Source: an uncultured Butyricicoccus sp.
Lineage (GTDB): Bacteria > Bacillota > Clostridia > Oscillospirales > Butyricicoccaceae
Direction: 5' to 3'
Assembly (NCBI GenBank): GCA_900544475.1
Contig: UQVU01000005.1
Coordinates: 1 to 36,839 of the forward strand
Length of the DNA stretch: 36,839 bases
Part shown: piece by piece, positions 30,693 to 36,839 of the stretch
How positions within the stretch are numbered: the stretch's first letter is position 1
How the letters are laid out: each line of letters opens with the position of its first letter
Made by a program: the position numbers and the translations under genes
Notes under the pieces: model-generated
Seen by the model: the letters and a program-made list of their open reading frames with translations, nothing else
Databases searched by the model: none
What the model was told of the DNA's origin: nothing

Positions 30693-31145
30693 ATGGAGCC
30701 GGATAAACGGAAATATGCGGCGCTGCTGGCGCGGAAGAGTCCGCCGTCGCCACTGCTGCGCGACTGTGTGATGGCGTTTCTGTTCGGCGGCGGCATCTGC
30801 ACGGTCGGTGAGGGTGTGCGGATGTTCTGGCTGTCGCGCGGAATGGATACGGACGACACCGCCGCCGCGACTGCGATTACGATGGTGTTTTTCGGAGCGC
30901 TGCTGACCTGTCTGCATCTGTACGACAAGCTCGCGAAGCACGCCGGCGCGGGCACGATTGTCCCCATCACCGGCTTCGCCAACGCCATCGTTTCCCCCGC
31001 CATTGAGTACAAGAGCGAGGGTCTGGTGCTCGGTCTCGGCGCGAAGCTGTTCGTCATCGCCGGGCCGGTCCTGGTCTACGGCATCACGGCGAGCGTGATT
31101 TACGGCCTTGTGCTGTTTTTCCTGAAAGGAGGCGGTGCGGCATGA
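30693..31145 (+). CDS. spoVAC: Stage V sporulation protein AC
   Basis: 150 aa from the ATG after GGGAGG; upstream in-frame codons lie in the AT-rich leader. Membrane protein with about five hydrophobic stretches; CVMAFLFGGGICTVGE, TGFANAIVSPAIEYKSEG and GAKLFVIAGPVLVYG are the family marks. SpoVA proteins form the channel for dipicolinic acid uptake into the forespore and release at germination. It overlaps spoVAD by 4 nt (ATGA). Expression is expected from a forespore sigma factor. Confidence 0.95.
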   Translation: MEPDKRKYAALLARKSPPSPLLRDCVMAFLFGGGICTVGEGVRMFWLSRGMDTDDTAAATAITMVFFGALLTCLHLYDKLAKHAGAGTIVPITGFANAIVSPAIEYKSEGLVLGLGAKLFVIAGPVLVYGITASVIYGLVLFFLKGGGAA

Positions 31146-32158
31146 TTCGCCACGCAGGAAAGCGCACGCTCGTTCTCGAAAACCGGCCGCGCCTGCTGTC
31201 CCACGCCGCCGCCGTCGGCAAAAAGGAGGGCGAAGGCCCGCTTGGGAGCCGGTTTGATTTCGTGACAAAAAACGACCGCTTAGGGCAGAAATCGTGGGAA
31301 CTCGCCGAAAGCGAGCTTCAGAAAACCGCGATAGACCTTGCGCTCCGCAAGGGCGGCCTGCACCGGCGCGACCTCGATCTGATCCTTGCGGGCGACCTGC
31401 TCAACCAGTGCATCGGCTCGTTTCTCGCGTCCATGCACGCCGACGTCCCCTATCTCGGGCAGTACGGCGCGTGCTCGACCATGGCGCAGGGACTTGCACT
31501 CGGCGGCGTGCTCGTCGAGGCTGGAGCCGCCGCGCGGCTGTCTGTTTCCGCATCGTCACATTTCTGCTCCGCCGAGCGCCAGTACCGCTTTCCCCTCGCC
31601 TACGGTGGCCAGCGCACCCCGACCGCGCAATGGACGGCGACCGCCGCCGGTGCGGCCGTCCTCGGCGCCGAGGGAGCGTCCGATGTGTGCCTGACGCACG
31701 TGCTCTTCGGGAAAATGGTCGAGCTCGGCGTCAAGGACGCGAATAATATGGGGGCAGCGATGGCGCCCGCCGCCTGCGACACGCTGTCGTGTCTGCTGCG
31801 CGAGATGGGCGCGAAGCCGGAGGATTTCGACTGCATCGTGACCGGCGACCTCGGGCGCGTCGGCGCAGACCTGCTGCTGACGCTGCTGCGCGAGGACGGC
31901 ATAGACCTCTCCCCGGTCTATTCGGACTGCGGCGTTCTGCTGTTCGGTGACTCGCAGGACGCCCACGCGGGCGGCTCAGGCTGCGGCTGCTCGGCGGCGG
32001 TGCTGTGCGGACCGCTGCTGCGCGATATGCACGAGGGAAAAATCCGCCGCATGGTGTTCGCCGGAACGGGCGCGATGATGAGCCCGACCTCGGTGCAGCA
32101 GGGACAGCCGATCGCCGGCATCTGTCACGCTGTTGTGCTGGAAAGGAGCAGCCGATGA
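31142..32158 (+). CDS. spoVAD: Stage V sporulation protein AD
   Basis: 338 aa, soluble protein with a thiolase-like fold that binds dipicolinic acid. Recognised by LLAGDLLNQ, YGACSTMAQGLALGG, SSHFCSAERQYRFP, QRTPTAQWTATAAGA and FAGTGAMMSPTSVQQG. The Cys of GACSTM is at the thiolase-type active position. It overlaps both neighbours by 4 nt, which favours equal production of the complex. Confidence 0.97.
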   Translation: MIRHAGKRTLVLENRPRLLSHAAAVGKKEGEGPLGSRFDFVTKNDRLGQKSWELAESELQKTAIDLALRKGGLHRRDLDLILAGDLLNQCIGSFLASMHADVPYLGQYGACSTMAQGLALGGVLVEAGAAARLSVSASSHFCSAERQYRFPLAYGGQRTPTAQWTATAAGAAVLGAEGASDVCLTHVLFGKMVELGVKDANNMGAAMAPAACDTLSCLLREMGAKPEDFDCIVTGDLGRVGADLLLTLLREDGIDLSPVYSDCGVLLFGDSQDAHAGGSGCGCSAAVLCGPLLRDMHEGKIRRMVFAGTGAMMSPTSVQQGQPIAGICHAVVLERSSR

Positions 32159-32511
32159 ACTACTGGAACGCTTTCTGGGTGGGCGGCACGATCTGCGCGG
32201 TCTGCCAGATTTTTATTGATAGAACCAAGCTGACGCCCGCCCGCATTCTGGTCGCGCTCGTGGTGACGGGCGTCTTTCTGGAGGCCGTCGGCATCTATCA
32301 GCCGGTCGTGGACTTCGCCGGGGCGGGCGCAACCGTTCCCCTGCTCGGCTTCGGCTACTCGCTCGCCAAAGGCGTGGCGAAAGCGGTCGCAGAGAGCGGC
32401 CTGCTCGGCGTGTTCACCGGCGGCGTGACCGGTGCGGCCGGCGGCATCGCTGCCGCCGTAACCTTCGGCTGCCTGTTTGCCCTCATCGCTAAACCCCAGT
32501 CGAAAAGTTAG
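32155..32511 (+). CDS. spoVAE: Stage V sporulation protein AE
   Basis: 118 aa, the short membrane form (AEb type). Hydrophobic throughout: GGTICAVCQIFIDRTKLTPARILV, FAGAGATVPLLGFGYSLAKG and GAAGGIAAAVTFGCLFALI. It completes the minimal spoVAC-AD-AE channel set. GAAAGGAG precedes the ATG. No clear terminator follows before the H-unit and HAR-B. Confidence 0.95.
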   Translation: MNYWNAFWVGGTICAVCQIFIDRTKLTPARILVALVVTGVFLEAVGIYQPVVDFAGAGATVPLLGFGYSLAKGVAKAVAESGLLGVFTGGVTGAAGGIAAAVTFGCLFALIAKPQSKS

Positions 32512-32628
32512 AATAAGAACCGTTTTTACGGCATTTCGACCATTATACCGTTCCCTCAAGCAATCAGCGTGATAAGTTCAAAAGGTAAATCGCCGCATCG
32601 CTATAAAAATGCTGCATCCCGTTAAAAC

Positions 32629-32655
32629 GGCGGGGTGAGGGCCCCGCCCTACGGA
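32629..32655 (-). repeat. H-unit palindromic repeat (H3)
   Basis: GGCGGGG (32629-32635) with CCCCGCC (32642-32648), then CTACGGAGCAACCC. On the minus strand TGGGTTGCTCCGTAGGGC precedes the stem, as in H2 and H4. Confidence 0.75.
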
Positions 32656-32695
32656 GCAACCCATAAAATCCAATCATAAACCCATTATATGAAAA

Positions 32696-32920
32696 AAAGG
32701 CACGCTTTCGCGTGCCTTTCGCGCCCTTCGGGCGCAATTTCCTGCCGTATTTTTGCGGAGCAAAAACAGGCAGGACAGGCGCACCGCAGTGCGCCGCATT
32801 AAATTCCCCATAAAAGTCAGGGCGTGTACCTGACTTTTATACCTCTGCCCGCGCCGCGGCGGCGCGGCCTCGTCCGCCGTGCGGACGAGAGTATCCAGGG
32901 GGGACGGAGTCCCCCCTGGA
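32696..32920 (+). repeat. Hairpin-array repeat HAR-B
   Basis: Hairpins: AAAGGCACGC/GCGTGCCTTT (32696-32719), GCGCCC/GGGCGC (32721-32735), long stem CCTGCC-TTTTTGC/GCAAAAA-GGCAGG (32741-32774), GGCGCAC/GTGCGCC (32778-32795), central ATAAAAGTCAGG/CCTGACTTTTAT (32810-32840), CGCGCC/GGCGCG (32850-32866), CTCGTCCGC/GCGGACGAG (32869-32889) and TCCAGGGGGGAC/GTCCCCCCTGGA (32894-32920). It pairs with HAR-A in module order. On the minus strand the first module ends in T7 and could act as a second terminator for rplA. With H3 it fills the gap from spoVAE to rplA. Confidence 0.9.
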
Positions 32921-32924
32921 AAAC

Positions 32925-32955
32925 GCAAAAAAACCGCCCGAAGGCGGTCTTTTTT
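32925..32955 (-). terminator. Terminator of the rplK-rplA operon
   Basis: ACCGCC (32933-32938) and GGCGGT (32943-32948) with a 4-nt loop; on the minus strand T7 follows. Confidence 0.88.
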
Positions 32956-32962
32956 GAGAGTC

Positions 32963-33658
32963 TTAACCGATCATCTTAGCAGTGCTTACCTTGATGCCGG
33001 GGCCCATGGTGGAAGCTACGACGCAGGAGCGAACGTACTGGCCCTTTGCAGCAGCCGGCTTCGCCTTGATGATTGCGCCCATCAGTGCGTTGAAGTTGTC
33101 AGCCAGCTTCTCAGCGCCGAAGGATGCCTTGCCGATCGGGCAGTGGATGATGTTGGTCTTGTCCAGACGGTACTCGATCTTACCAGCCTTGGACTCCTTG
33201 ACTGCCTTAGCAACGTCCATGGAAACGGTGCCAGCCTTCGGGTTCGGCATGAGGCCCTTAGGACCAAGCACACGGCCCAGACGGCCAACTACGCCCATCA
33301 TGTCCGGAGTAGCGATAACAACGTCGAACTCAAAGAAGTTCTCCTTCTGGATGCGCTCCATCAGGTCCTCTGCGCCAACGATGTCTGCGCCTGCTGCCAG
33401 TGCCTCGTCAGCCTTCGGGCCCTTAGCAAAAACAGCTACGCGAACGTTCTTGCCGGTGCCGTGCGGCAGTACGATAGCGCCGCGAACCTGCTGGTCAGCA
33501 TGACGGGAGTCAACGCCAAGCTTTACGTGCAGCTCGATGGTCTCATCGAACTTAGCCTTAGCGGTGGAAACAACGGTGGAAAGCGCTTCAGCCGGCTCGT
33601 ACTGCTTGCTGCGGTCGATCGTCTTTGCGCTGTCTACATACTTTTTACCTTTATGCAC
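32963..33658 (-). CDS. rplA: 50S ribosomal protein L1
   Basis: 231 aa, GTG start 7 nt after GGAGG. Binds helix 77 of 23S rRNA at the exit side of the ribosome and often represses its own m[44 protein letters not shown] and [16 protein letters not shown] are conserved. Last gene of the rpmG-secE-nusG-rplK-rplA series; rplJ-rplL are 5.9 kb away instead of next in line. Confidence 0.97.
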   Translation of the reverse strand: MHKGKKYVDSAKTIDRSKQYEPAEALSTVVSTAKAKFDETIELHVKLGVDSRHADQQVRGAIVLPHGTGKNVRVAVFAKGPKADEALAAGADIVGAEDLMERIQKENFFEFDVVIATPDMMGVVGRLGRVLGPKGLMPNPKAGTVSMDVAKAVKESKAGKIEYRLDKTNIIHCPIGKASFGAEKLADNFNALMGAIIKAKPAAAKGQYVRSCVVASTMGPGIKVSTAKMIG

Positions 33659-33681
33659 AATAAATCCTCCTTAAGTGGTTA

Positions 33682-33726
33682 AGCGGGAACTAAATAACCC
33701 TCCCACTGTATGCGGCCGGTAGCCGC
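33682..33726 (-). promoter_or_regulatory. Hairpins before rplA, possible L1 target
   Basis: On the minus strand GCGGC/GCCGC (33726-33712) and AGTGGGA/TTCCCGCT (33707-33682, one G-U pair) precede the L1 ribosome site in the 186-nt rplK-rplA spacer. L1 is known to bind a mimic of its rRNA site in its own mRNA; whether this is one is a guess. Confidence 0.3.
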
Positions 33727-33844
33727 AAATGCGTTCAACTAACAAGTAACGGTCTTTCTCCGGAAAAGCGCCGCCGGGGCGAAAAAAACGTCTCAGTCCG
33801 GGCATTTCTCCGTTTTTGCGGAAAAACCGTATCTAATCCGAAGA

Positions 33845-34270
33845 TTACTCCTCGACGGTGATACCCATCGAACGAGCGGTGCCTGCGATCATGCTCATAG
33901 CAGCCTCGAGGGATGCAGCATTCAGGTCGGGCATCTTGGTCTCCGCGATCTTCTGGCAGTCAGCCTTGGACAGCTGAGCAACCTTGGTCTTGTTCGGTAC
34001 AGCAGAACCGGACTCGATGCCGCAAGCCTTCTTGATCAGAACCGGAGCCGGAGGGGTCTTGGTGACAAAGCTGAACGAACGGTCAGCGTAAACCGTGATG
34101 ATAACCGGGATGATCATGCCGGCATCGTTCTTGGTGCGCTCGTTAAATTCCTTGGTGAACGCCATGATGTTGACGCCGTGCTGGCCGAGAGCCGGACCTA
34201 CCGGGGGAGCCGGGGTTGCCTTGCCTGCGGGAATCTGGAGCTTGATATAACCTACTACTTTCTGTGCCAT
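33845..34270 (-). CDS. rplK: 50S ribosomal protein L11
   Basis: 141 aa from [16 protein letters not shown], 11 nt after AAGGAGG. Binds the GTPase centre of 23S rRNA. The N-terminal domain has [19 protein letters not shown] (proline-rich switch) and the C-terminal rRNA-binding domain ends in [13 protein letters not shown]. Follows nusG by 140 nt with hairpins between. Confidence 0.97.
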   Translation of the reverse strand: MAQKVVGYIKLQIPAGKATPAPPVGPALGQHGVNIMAFTKEFNERTKNDAGMIIPVIITVYADRSFSFVTKTPPAPVLIKKACGIESGSAVPNKTKVAQLSKADCQKIAETKMPDLNAASLEAAMSMIAGTARSMGITVEE

Positions 34271-34308
34271 GTTGAAAGGTTCCTCCTTCAAAAAATGTGG
34301 TGGCTGGC

Positions 34309-34382
34309 GAGTGTGTATGGATACACTCTCCCACTCTGGCAGAGAGCCATTCTCTCTGCGTAAAGCACCTTGCGCGGTGCTG
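34309..34382 (-). promoter_or_regulatory. Three hairpins between nusG and rplK
   Basis: Stems GAGTGT/ACACTC (34309-34328), GCAGAGAG/CTCTCTGC (34339-34359) and AGCACC/GGTGCT (about 34364-34382). The last, read on the minus strand, ends in TTTACG and could be a weak attenuator. They may tune the change from transcription-factor to ribosomal-protein levels. Confidence 0.4.
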
Positions 34383-34410
34383 TTTCAGGCTGCGCGGGGC
34401 AGCCGGTAAA

Positions 34411-34947
34411 TCACTCGTCGAGTGTTTCGACCTGATCGAGCTCGAGCTCGACCGGGGTCTCGCGGCCGAACATGGAAACGGTAACGTCAACCTTGTTCTT
34501 ATCCGGCTCGACCGACGATACAACGCCGATAAAGCCTGCCAGCGGGCCGTCGATAACGCGAACACTGTCGCCGGCGGCATAGTTTACTTCGATCTCGCGC
34601 TTCTCAACGCCCATCGCGATGATTTCTTCCTCGGTCAGCGGAATCGGATCCGAGCCGCCGAGTCTGTCCTGTCCTACGAAGCCGGTGCAGCCGCGCGTGT
34701 TGCGGACCAGATACCATGTTTCATCGGTCAGAACCATCTTGACCAGAACATAGCCGGGGAACAGCTTGCGCTCTACCTCGCGGCTCTTGCCGTCCTTTAC
34801 CTCGGTGACCTTTTCGGTCGGGATCTTGACGGCGGTGATGAGATCGTGCAGACGGCGGTTTTCGACCGCCTTTTCAATCGAAGAGGCTACTTTGTTTTCG
34901 TAGCCGGAGTATGTGTGTACTACATACCATTTTGCAGCGTCTGCCAT
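34411..34947 (-). CDS. nusG: Transcription termination/antitermination protein NusG
   Basis: 178 aa. NGN domain (about 6-115: WYVVHTYSGYENKVASSIE, FPGYVLVKMV, TRGCTGFVG) and C-terminal KOW domain (about 125-178: AAGDSVRVIDGPLAGFIGVVSSVEPD). Binds RNA polymerase and couples it to Rho or the ribosome. 13 nt after secE. Confidence 0.97.
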   Translation of the reverse strand: MADAAKWYVVHTYSGYENKVASSIEKAVENRRLHDLITAVKIPTEKVTEVKDGKSREVERKLFPGYVLVKMVLTDETWYLVRNTRGCTGFVGQDRLGGSDPIPLTEEEIIAMGVEKREIEVNYAAGDSVRVIDGPLAGFIGVVSSVEPDKNKVDVTVSMFGRETPVELELDQVETLDE

Positions 34948-34960
34948 ATTGCCTCCTTAT

Positions 34961-35194
34961 TTAGGCGGCAGCGGTATGCGCAAGCAGCGTCTGGATGCCA
35001 AGACCGAATACAATATCAAGTACCCAGATGAAGATGCCGATGATAACGACGCTTGCCAGAACGACGAGCGTGTTGTTGACCGTCTGCTCACGGGTGGGCC
35101 AGACGATCTTGCGGCATTCGCTTTTCAGCTCGCGGAACCACTTGCCGATGCGTGCAAAGAGACCGGGTTTTTTCGCCTTGGTTTCTTCAGCCAT
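34961..35194 (-). CDS. secE: Preprotein translocase subunit SecE
   Basis: 77 aa, the short single-helix form of Gram-positive bacteria. An amphipathic part (FRELKSECRKIVWPTREQTVNNT) is followed by one membrane helix (LVVLASVVIIGIFIWVLDIVF). Stabilises SecY in the membrane. Confidence 0.96.
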   Translation of the reverse strand: MAEETKAKKPGLFARIGKWFRELKSECRKIVWPTREQTVNNTLVVLASVVIIGIFIWVLDIVFGLGIQTLLAHTAAA

Positions 35195-35212
35195 TCAGCT
35201 ACTTCCTTTCTC

Positions 35213-35362
35213 TTACTTCGTCTCGCGGTGCAGCGTGTGCTTACGGCAGAAACGGCAGTACTTCTTCATTTCCAGACGGTCCGGATCGTTCTTCTTGTTC
35301 TTCATTGTGTCATAGTTTCTCTGCTTGCACTCGGTGCAGGCCAGCGTGATCTTAACGCGCAT
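35213..35362 (-). CDS. rpmG: 50S ribosomal protein L33 (zinc-binding form)
   Basis: 49 aa: [20 protein letters not shown], then [16 protein letters not shown] and [13 protein letters not shown]. Two CxxC pairs (C9/C12 and C36/C39) make the zinc ribbon of the C+ form. AAGGAGG lies 9 nt before the ATG. First gene of the rpmG-secE-nusG-rplK-rplA operon, the usual Firmicutes order. Confidence 0.96.
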   Translation of the reverse strand: MRVKITLACTECKQRNYDTMKNKKNDPDRLEMKKYCRFCRKHTLHRETK

Positions 35363-35512
35363 TGATAACGGCACCTCCTTTAATATTTCGTCCCATCCTG
35401 TACCCCTTTGGCACAGGCGAGGGACACATTGCCTCCCTCTGACAGCGTTCTCAGCTCAGTTTTCAGACACATGAAAAAAGAGCGCAAAAAAAGAACCTGC
35501 ATAGGTGTAATT

Positions 35513-35541
35513 AGTATATCATGACGCCCCCGCGCGGTCAA
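35513..35541 (-). promoter_or_regulatory. Sigma-A promoter of the rpmG-secE-nusG operon
   Basis: On the minus strand TTGACC (35541-35536) and TATACT (35518-35513) are 17 nt apart. The leader of about 145 nt holds hairpins GAGGGA/TCCCTC and CCTGT/ACAGG (35390-35430); no tRNA is present there. Confidence 0.82.
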
Positions 35542-35561
35542 GATTTTTTTCGGAAAAAGTG

Positions 35562-35590
35562 CTGATTTTTTTATATTTCCATGATATAAT
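35562..35590 (+). promoter_or_regulatory. Promoter of ruvX
   Basis: -10 TATAAT (35585-35590) with a weak -35 (CTGATT, 35562-35567). Divergent from the rpmG promoter with overlapping upstream region. Confidence 0.55.
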
Positions 35591-35643
35591 CTTTCATATC
35601 ATCACGGGCGGCGCAAAACTGCCCAAGAAACAGGAGCAGGCAT

Positions 35644-36060
35644 ATGCGTATTTTGGGCATTGATTACGGAGACGCACGCACGGGACTGTCGATTTCCGAT
35701 CCGTCGGAATTTCTGGCCGGTTCGCCGAGCGTCATCCACGAATGGAATTACGAAAAACTGGTAGACAAGCTCGTTCTCTTTATCGAGCAGAACAAAATCG
35801 GCGAGATCGTCCTCGGGCATCCGCTGAACATGGACGGTTCGGTCGGTCCGCGCGCGGAAAAGTGTCAGGCGCTCGCGAAAATGCTGGAGGAACGCACAGG
35901 GCTCACGGTGCACCTGTGGGACGAGCGCCGCACCACGGTCGCCGCGCATGAAATTCTGCATCGTGCCGGCAAAAAGGAGAAAAAGCACCGTGAAAACGTC
36001 GATGCCGTCGCGGCGACGCTCATCCTGCAGGGCTACCTCGACAAGAAGCGCCGCGGCTGA
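35644..36060 (+). CDS. ruvX: RuvX/YqgF-type Holliday junction resolvase-like nuclease
   Basis: 138 aa, RNase H-like fold. MRILGIDYGDARTGLSISDP holds the first catalytic Asp (D7); IVLGHPLNMDGSVGPRAEK and the C-terminal NVDAVAATLILQGYL supply the other acidic residues. The family acts in resolving DNA junctions or in 16S rRNA 5' maturation; the latter is better supported in bacteria. Ribosome site AGGAG. The 779 bp that follow are repeats. Confidence 0.94.
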   Translation: MRILGIDYGDARTGLSISDPSEFLAGSPSVIHEWNYEKLVDKLVLFIEQNKIGEIVLGHPLNMDGSVGPRAEKCQALAKMLEERTGLTVHLWDERRTTVAAHEILHRAGKKEKKHRENVDAVAATLILQGYLDKKRRG

Positions 36061-36098
36061 GCCATTCCCCACCTCTCCGAGGTTGAGCGGAAACGGTT

Positions 36099-36230
36099 CC
36101 GCCGTTCCTGCGGCCTTGACGCAGGAGGCGGGGGAATGCTGCCGACCGGCAGCCGGGGTTTGCACGCTGCGGCGTGCAGGGACGTGCCGCCACCCGGCGG
36201 CGGGGGAATGCTGCCGCCCGGCAGCCGGCT
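36099..36230 (+). repeat. Hairpin cluster preceding G-unit G2
   Basis: Nested stem CCGCC-CCTGCG/CGCAGG-GGCGG (36099-36131), identical to 29997-30029, then GCTGCCG/CGGCAGC (about 36138-36153), TGCACGC/GCGTGCA (about 36161-36178), CCGCC/GGCGG (about 36188-36200) and GCTGCCG/CGGCAGC again (about 36210-36226). The segment GGGGGAATGCTGCCG occurs twice within it. Confidence 0.7.
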
Positions 36231-36234
36231 CTTT

Positions 36235-36431
36235 GCAAAAGGGGGTACAAGACACCCTGAGCGGGTTTCTTATACCCCCTCTTGCGACTCCCCCTGATCT
36301 TCCGGCTGGCCGCTCAGCGGAGCATTCGCGGCTAAAATGCGAGGAGAGCACGGATTTTATCTCTGTGCTCTCCTCTTTCTTTATGCCATAGCTCTGCGAT
36401 TGCGTGGTTTGCCGCGCATATCAGTGCGCGG
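36235..36431 (+). repeat. G-unit composite repeat (G2)
   Basis: Outer stem GCAAAAGGGGGTA (36235-36247) with TACCCCCTCTTGC (36273-36285), inner ACCC/GGGT (36254-36266), then a shortened GCCGC/GCGGC section and the terminal CCGCGCA/TGCGCGG (36412-36431). It lacks the ACCGCTCTATCATCG segment, which is replaced by a terminator-like hairpin. Confidence 0.78.
36341..36382 (+). terminator. Terminator-like hairpin inside G2, perhaps for ruvX
   Basis: GAGGAGAGCAC (36341-36351) pairs with GTGCTCTCCTC (36365-36375), followed by TTTCTTT. It is the only strong plus-strand terminator after ruvX, 280 bp downstream. Confidence 0.6.
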
Positions 36432-36474
36432 CCAGCGGGGTTACGGTCGTTATCCGCGGTAAATGGGCTGCTCC

Positions 36475-36501
36475 CGTAGGGCGGCATGACCTCATGCCGC
36501 C
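36475..36501 (+). repeat. H-unit palindromic repeat (H4)
   Basis: CCGTAGGGCGGCATG, loop ACCT, CATGCCGCC; nine pairs (36480-36488 with 36493-36501). Follows G2 by about 45 nt. Confidence 0.75.
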
Positions 36502-36562
36502 GTTTTGAACAGTCGGCACCCGAAAAACCGTTTCCCAGACAGATTTGCGTTATGATTTACGC

Positions 36563-36590
36563 GGCCGGGTGGGGGCACCCGGCCCTACGG
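36563..36590 (-). repeat. H-unit palindromic repeat (H5)
   Basis: GGCCGGGTG (36563-36571), loop GGGG, CACCCGGCC (36576-36584), then CTACGG. Opposite orientation to H4; belongs to the composite with G3. Confidence 0.75.
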
Positions 36591-36633
36591 ATACGCCCAG
36601 AAAAACGAATATCTTTCTAATCTGCACCATCTG

Positions 36634-36839
36634 CCGCGCACTTGTATGCGCGGAAACCGAGGGCGAAGCCAACCCCAAACGGCGTCAAAGCGCCTTCGAT
36701 GATAGAGCGGTCTTAATTGCGTCCCCCGCTTTTTAGCCGCGCGACCGCAGGGAGTCGCGGCAGACCGGAAGGTCAGGGGGAGTCGCAAGAGGGGGTATAG
36801 GAAACCACGTCTTTAGTGGTGTCCTGTACCCCCTTTTGC
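36634..36839 (-). repeat. G-unit composite repeat (G3), reaching the window end
   Basis: On the minus strand: outer stem GCAAAAGGGGGTA (36839-36827) with TACCCCCTCTTGC (36797-36785), inner ACCAC/GTGGT (36820-36804), GACC/GGTC, GCCGCG/CGCGGC, the ACCGCTCTATCATCGAAGGC segment, and CCGCGCA/TGCGCGG (36653-36634). With H5 it forms an inverted copy of G2-H4, so 36235-36839 is a large imperfect inverted repeat. Any modules upstream of the outer stem are outside the window. Confidence 0.8.

Noticed and set aside
35390..35460. Possible tRNA in the rpmG leader
   Set aside because: Hairpins exist but there is no T-loop sequence, acceptor stem or CCA; no tRNA or rRNA was recognised anywhere in the window.

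Overview
The window looks like GC-rich DNA from a spore-forming, low-GC-phylum relative (Firmicutes/Clostridia, probably Oscillospirales; a Butyricicoccus- or Agathobaculum-like gut bacterium is a guess). The reasons are the spoVAC-spoVAD-spoVAE cluster, a LicT-type antiterminator with its RNA target, an L10-type leader, good sigma-A promoters with strong Shine-Dalgarno sites, and many short palindromic intergenic repeats. Both ends of the window lie inside repeat elements, so it is probably one assembly contig broken at repeats.

Layout. 1-2.4 kb: cutC and a LicT-like antiterminator, followed by about 550 bp made almost entirely of hairpins. 2.4-5.7 kb: a frameshifted small lipoprotein gene, an EF-G-like GTPase (minus strand) and a divergent DUF4186-type gene. 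5.8-10.5 kb: an N-acetylglucosamine operon (PTS IIA, HPr, NagE IICB, NagB, NagA) behind a promoter, a ribonucleic antiterminator (RAT) and an overlapping terminator, so the LicT-like protein 4 kb upstream is its likely regulator. 10.5-17.3 kb: a tiny HTH protein, pyrK-pyrD, a histidine phosphatase-GNAT fusion, tyrA, rimO and pgsA. 17.5-25.6 kb: an acidic membrane-anchored protein, a radical SAM protein, a zinc-dependent phospholipase C-like protein, an NhaC-type antiporter, a MATE exporter, nadE and a VanZ-like protein. 25.6-28.1 kb: a MITE, a hairpin array, rplJ-rplL with an L10 leader, and proC. 28.2-32.5 kb: an NSS-type sodium symporter, a repeat-rich 0.9 kb and spoVACDE. 32.6-35.4 kb: rpmG-secE-nusG-rplK-rplA on the minus strand. 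35.6-36.8 kb: ruvX and a further repeat block.

How the genes work together. The PTS imports and phosphorylates GlcNAc (IIA, HPr, NagE). NagA deacetylates GlcNAc-6-P and NagB deaminates the product to fructose-6-P and ammonia. The local HPr has Arg instead of the regulatory Ser46, so control of this operon seems to rest on antitermination rather than on HPr-Ser-P. The ribosomal/transcription cluster that is normally continuous (rplK-rplA-rplJ-rplL) is split by proC, the sodium symporter and spoVA, and hairpin-array repeats sit at the edges of the split.

The most unusual content is non-coding. Six copies of a modular hairpin-array repeat (called HAR-A to HAR-F here) keep their linker sequences while their stems change on both sides so that pairing is preserved. 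A second composite family (G-unit followed by H-unit, three copies) and a short palindromic H-unit (seven copies in total) show the same behaviour. They do not match any repeat or RNA family that I can name.
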